From Patescibacteria group bacterium (lineage in GTDB: Bacteria; Patescibacteriota; Patescibacteriia; 2-12-FULL-60-25): DNA of 6,851 bases. The notes beneath the pieces were generated by a model. It had not been told where the DNA came from. It made no database searches and saw nothing but the letters and a program-made list of their open reading frames with translations. Numbering within the stretch: position 1 is the stretch's first letter; every line of letters begins with the position of its first letter. The stretch spans positions 1 to 6,851 of the forward strand of contig JAHIUG010000053.1 in NCBI GenBank assembly GCA_018817245.1, read 5' to 3'. The position numbers and the translations under genes are program-made. Below are positions 5,510 through 6,851 of this stretch, piece after piece.

Positions 5510-6571
5510 ATGTCTGAATTTCCAAGTATTCCAGAGCGTCGCTCTGAGATTTTACAAACAGATCCGAAAGAAAGAGAGAGACAACAAATACATGATGCTG
5601 CTCGTAGTAAGACACAACGTTGGGTTGCTGCTGCCATGCTAATGTTTTCAACTGAAGCATGCGCTCCTTTTTTGTCCGTAGTTACAGGTGAAGGAGCAAA
5701 AATCGAGACATCAGAACTTATGGGAGGGTTTAAGATGAAGCCTGGTGAGAGAAGCTCTTTAGGGGAACAACCTCCTTATGTGGAGGCAAAAATCGGTGTA
5801 AGACCGACTAAGTTTGAACAACTTGGTGCAAAAGCTTGGTGGGATAAACCTGAGGGGGTTTTTCATCTTGCTGAATGGAAGCTGGAAAAAGATACTGAAA
5901 ATTTATCGGAAGAAAAGCTTAGAGAAAGAAACCGTGAAGAGCAAAATAGGAGGAAACTCGAAAGACGCATGGAAGTTCCCGAAGAATATCCGCGTATCTC
6001 CTTTGAACCTGAGGAGCAACTGCCTAATCACTCGATTGCTGTAGTTCATGAGCGTGTAGAAGACAAAACATTTGATATGGTAGATAGAGGAGTGAGAATG
6101 CTTGGTCCGGCTTTATCTGAGACTGAGGGCATTAAAATTGAGTGGAAACAATTAAAAACAGCAAACGGCGAAAAGAGCGTGTCAGCTAGATTGTCATCAC
6201 TTGATGCCCCAGATGAATTGAAAGAGGACAGATCCTTATCGATGGAAGATGCAGTTTTGCAGGATATTATAAGAAATCCGGAAAAGATTAAAAGTAATAT
6301 TGTGTATTCACCTGAACGCGCACCACGGCACGCTTATGCATTTATTCATGTAGAATTGCCATCGTTAGGTTATGCAGAGAATCCGACTAAGGATGAAATT
6401 CAGAAAAGAAGTGAGGCGAAACAAATTGCAATGAAAGAAGCCTTTGCTTTATTAAAGGATTACGGAAAACATGAGTGCAGGATTTATGTAGTTCAGAATT
6501 CTAATGACCAGGATAAAATCACGATAGTTGCTATTATGGATAATCCTGATAGAGGAAGTGAAAAAATATGA
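5510..6571 (+). CDS. Unrecognised protein with a hydrophobic N-terminal segment
   Basis: 353 residues; I recognise no domain. Seen: a charged N-terminal stretch (1-37, Arg/Glu/Lys-rich), then a hydrophobic segment about 38-59 (WVAAAMLMFSTEACAPFLSVV) preceded by Arg32, Lys34 and Arg37. This could be a membrane anchor or a late signal sequence. Cys51 follows TEA, a poor lipobox, so a lipoprotein is possible but weakly supported. Residues about 122-155 are very charged and probably helical or coiled. The C-terminal third (about 270-343) alternates strand-like stretches (HAYAFIHVELPSLG, CRIYVVQNS, KITIVAIMD) with an amphipathic helix around 294-317, suggesting a small alpha/beta domain. Only one hydrophobic segment is seen, so most of the chain would lie on one side of the membrane. 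It follows trxB by 18 bases and overlaps the next gene by 4 (ATGA). ATG 5510 is chosen from the extended -10 spacing. Confidence 0.8.
   Translation: MSEFPSIPERRSEILQTDPKERERQQIHDAARSKTQRWVAAAMLMFSTEACAPFLSVVTGEGAKIETSELMGGFKMKPGERSSLGEQPPYVEAKIGVRPTKFEQLGAKAWWDKPEGVFHLAEWKLEKDTENLSEEKLRERNREEQNRRKLERRMEVPEEYPRISFEPEEQLPNHSIAVVHERVEDKTFDMVDRGVRMLGPALSETEGIKIEWKQLKTANGEKSVSARLSSLDAPDELKEDRSLSMEDAVLQDIIRNPEKIKSNIVYSPERAPRHAYAFIHVELPSLGYAENPTKDEIQKRSEAKQIAMKEAFALLKDYGKHECRIYVVQNSNDQDKITIVAIMDNPDRGSEKI
6552..6556 (+). promoter_or_regulatory. Shine-Dalgarno-like GAGGA before the 76-residue gene
   Basis: GAGGA lies 11 bases before the ATG at 6568, inside the end of the previous gene. The spacing is slightly long. 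It is the only purine-rich ribosome-binding-like site I find ahead of any start in this window, and it serves the one start that is internal to a message. Confidence 0.4.
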
Positions 6572-6798
6572 AAAGCGAAATTATTTTAAAACAAATTCCA
6601 AATGCTGATCCTGAGTTTTTGAAGATTATGGAAAAGCAGCCGGAGCCATCTGATGAGATTCGTGAAAAAGTTGTGGATGCGTTACCCAAGCTGCACGACT
6701 TGTTTTTAAAAAAACGAAACGCTGCGCTTTGTAAGGATGAACAGGCTTTTATGAGCTTAGTAGAACAGGAAGTTGCTTTACTTGAGAAAATAGGATAA
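6568..6798 (+). CDS. Small unrecognised protein, translationally coupled
   Basis: 76 residues, beginning MKSEIILKQIPNADPEFL. No family recognised. It has no hydrophobic segment or signal peptide and looks mostly helical: a Pro-rich turn (QPEPSDE, 24-30), then two likely amphipathic helices about 29-48 and 56-75. Its ATG overlaps the TGA of the 353-residue gene (ATGA), and a GAGGA lies upstream, so the two proteins are probably made from one message and may act together. Being a real gene is supported by the overlap and the absence of any competing frame; its function is unknown. Confidence 0.7.
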   Translation: MKSEIILKQIPNADPEFLKIMEKQPEPSDEIREKVVDALPKLHDLFLKKRNAALCKDEQAFMSLVEQEVALLEKIG

Positions 6799-6815
6799 AT
6801 ATTAATTAAATTTCT

Positions 6816-6851
6816 ATGAGTGCATTTGATAACGCGATGAAGCAGTTGAAA
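6816..6851 (+). CDS. Start of a gene, possibly Glu/Leu/Phe/Val dehydrogenase (runs off right edge)
   Basis: Only 12 codons are present, MSAFDNAMKQLK. The pattern (F-[DE]-N-A-x-x-Q-L) resembles the first residues of glutamate dehydrogenases, where FENA..QL is common. That is a memory-based resemblance over very few residues, so the name is tentative. It starts 17 bases after the previous stop in an A/T-rich gap with no Shine-Dalgarno. Confidence 0.35.
   Translation, partial: MSAFDNAMKQLK

Noticed and set aside
854..6571. UGA recoding (as in some CPR lineages).
   Set aside because: TGA ends truB and the 353-residue gene at sensible places, and no in-frame TGA interrupts a conserved gene.

Overview
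The window looks like a piece of a small, streamlined bacterial chromosome, most likely from the Patescibacteria/CPR radiation (possibly Parcubacteria-like). This is an inference from gene style: a TruB with no room for a PUA domain, an IF2 with a CPR-like N-terminus, almost no Shine-Dalgarno sequences, very compact genes, and a four-helix-bundle (23S intervening-sequence type) gene between core genes. TGA is used as a normal stop (truB, the 353-residue gene), so UGA is not recoded here.

Layout. On the minus strand, reading leftwards from about 1507, are truB (tRNA pseudouridine-55 synthase) and then the N-terminal 207 residues of rny (RNase Y), which runs off the left edge. The 231-base gap between them has no gene but holds a nested inverted repeat (638-780). 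On the plus strand, divergent from truB, come infB (IF2), trxA (thioredoxin), a four-helix-bundle gene, trxB (thioredoxin reductase), a 353-residue protein I do not recognise, a 76-residue protein coupled to it by an ATGA overlap, and the first 12 codons of a gene that may be glutamate dehydrogenase.

How the genes fit together. truB, infB and rny belong to core RNA and translation metabolism. trxA and trxB together make a complete NAD(P)H-dependent thioredoxin system. It is split by the four-helix-bundle gene, which is bracketed by inverted arrays of a 7-base unit (AATGACC/G). The inner three units on each side form a 23-bp inverted repeat with only two mismatches, one of which is a G-U pair in RNA. 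Removing the segment would leave trxA and trxB 21 bp apart. The best reading is a stand-alone, IVS-like mobile cassette inserted into a thioredoxin operon; this is the most interesting object in the window.

Expression signals. infB has a consensus -35 (TTGACA) and a -10-like hexamer placed so that transcription would begin at or within a base or two of its ATG. The 353-residue gene has an extended -10 (TGG-TACAAT) placed in the same way. Both are predicted leaderless. Only the ATGA-coupled 76-residue gene has a visible Shine-Dalgarno-like sequence.
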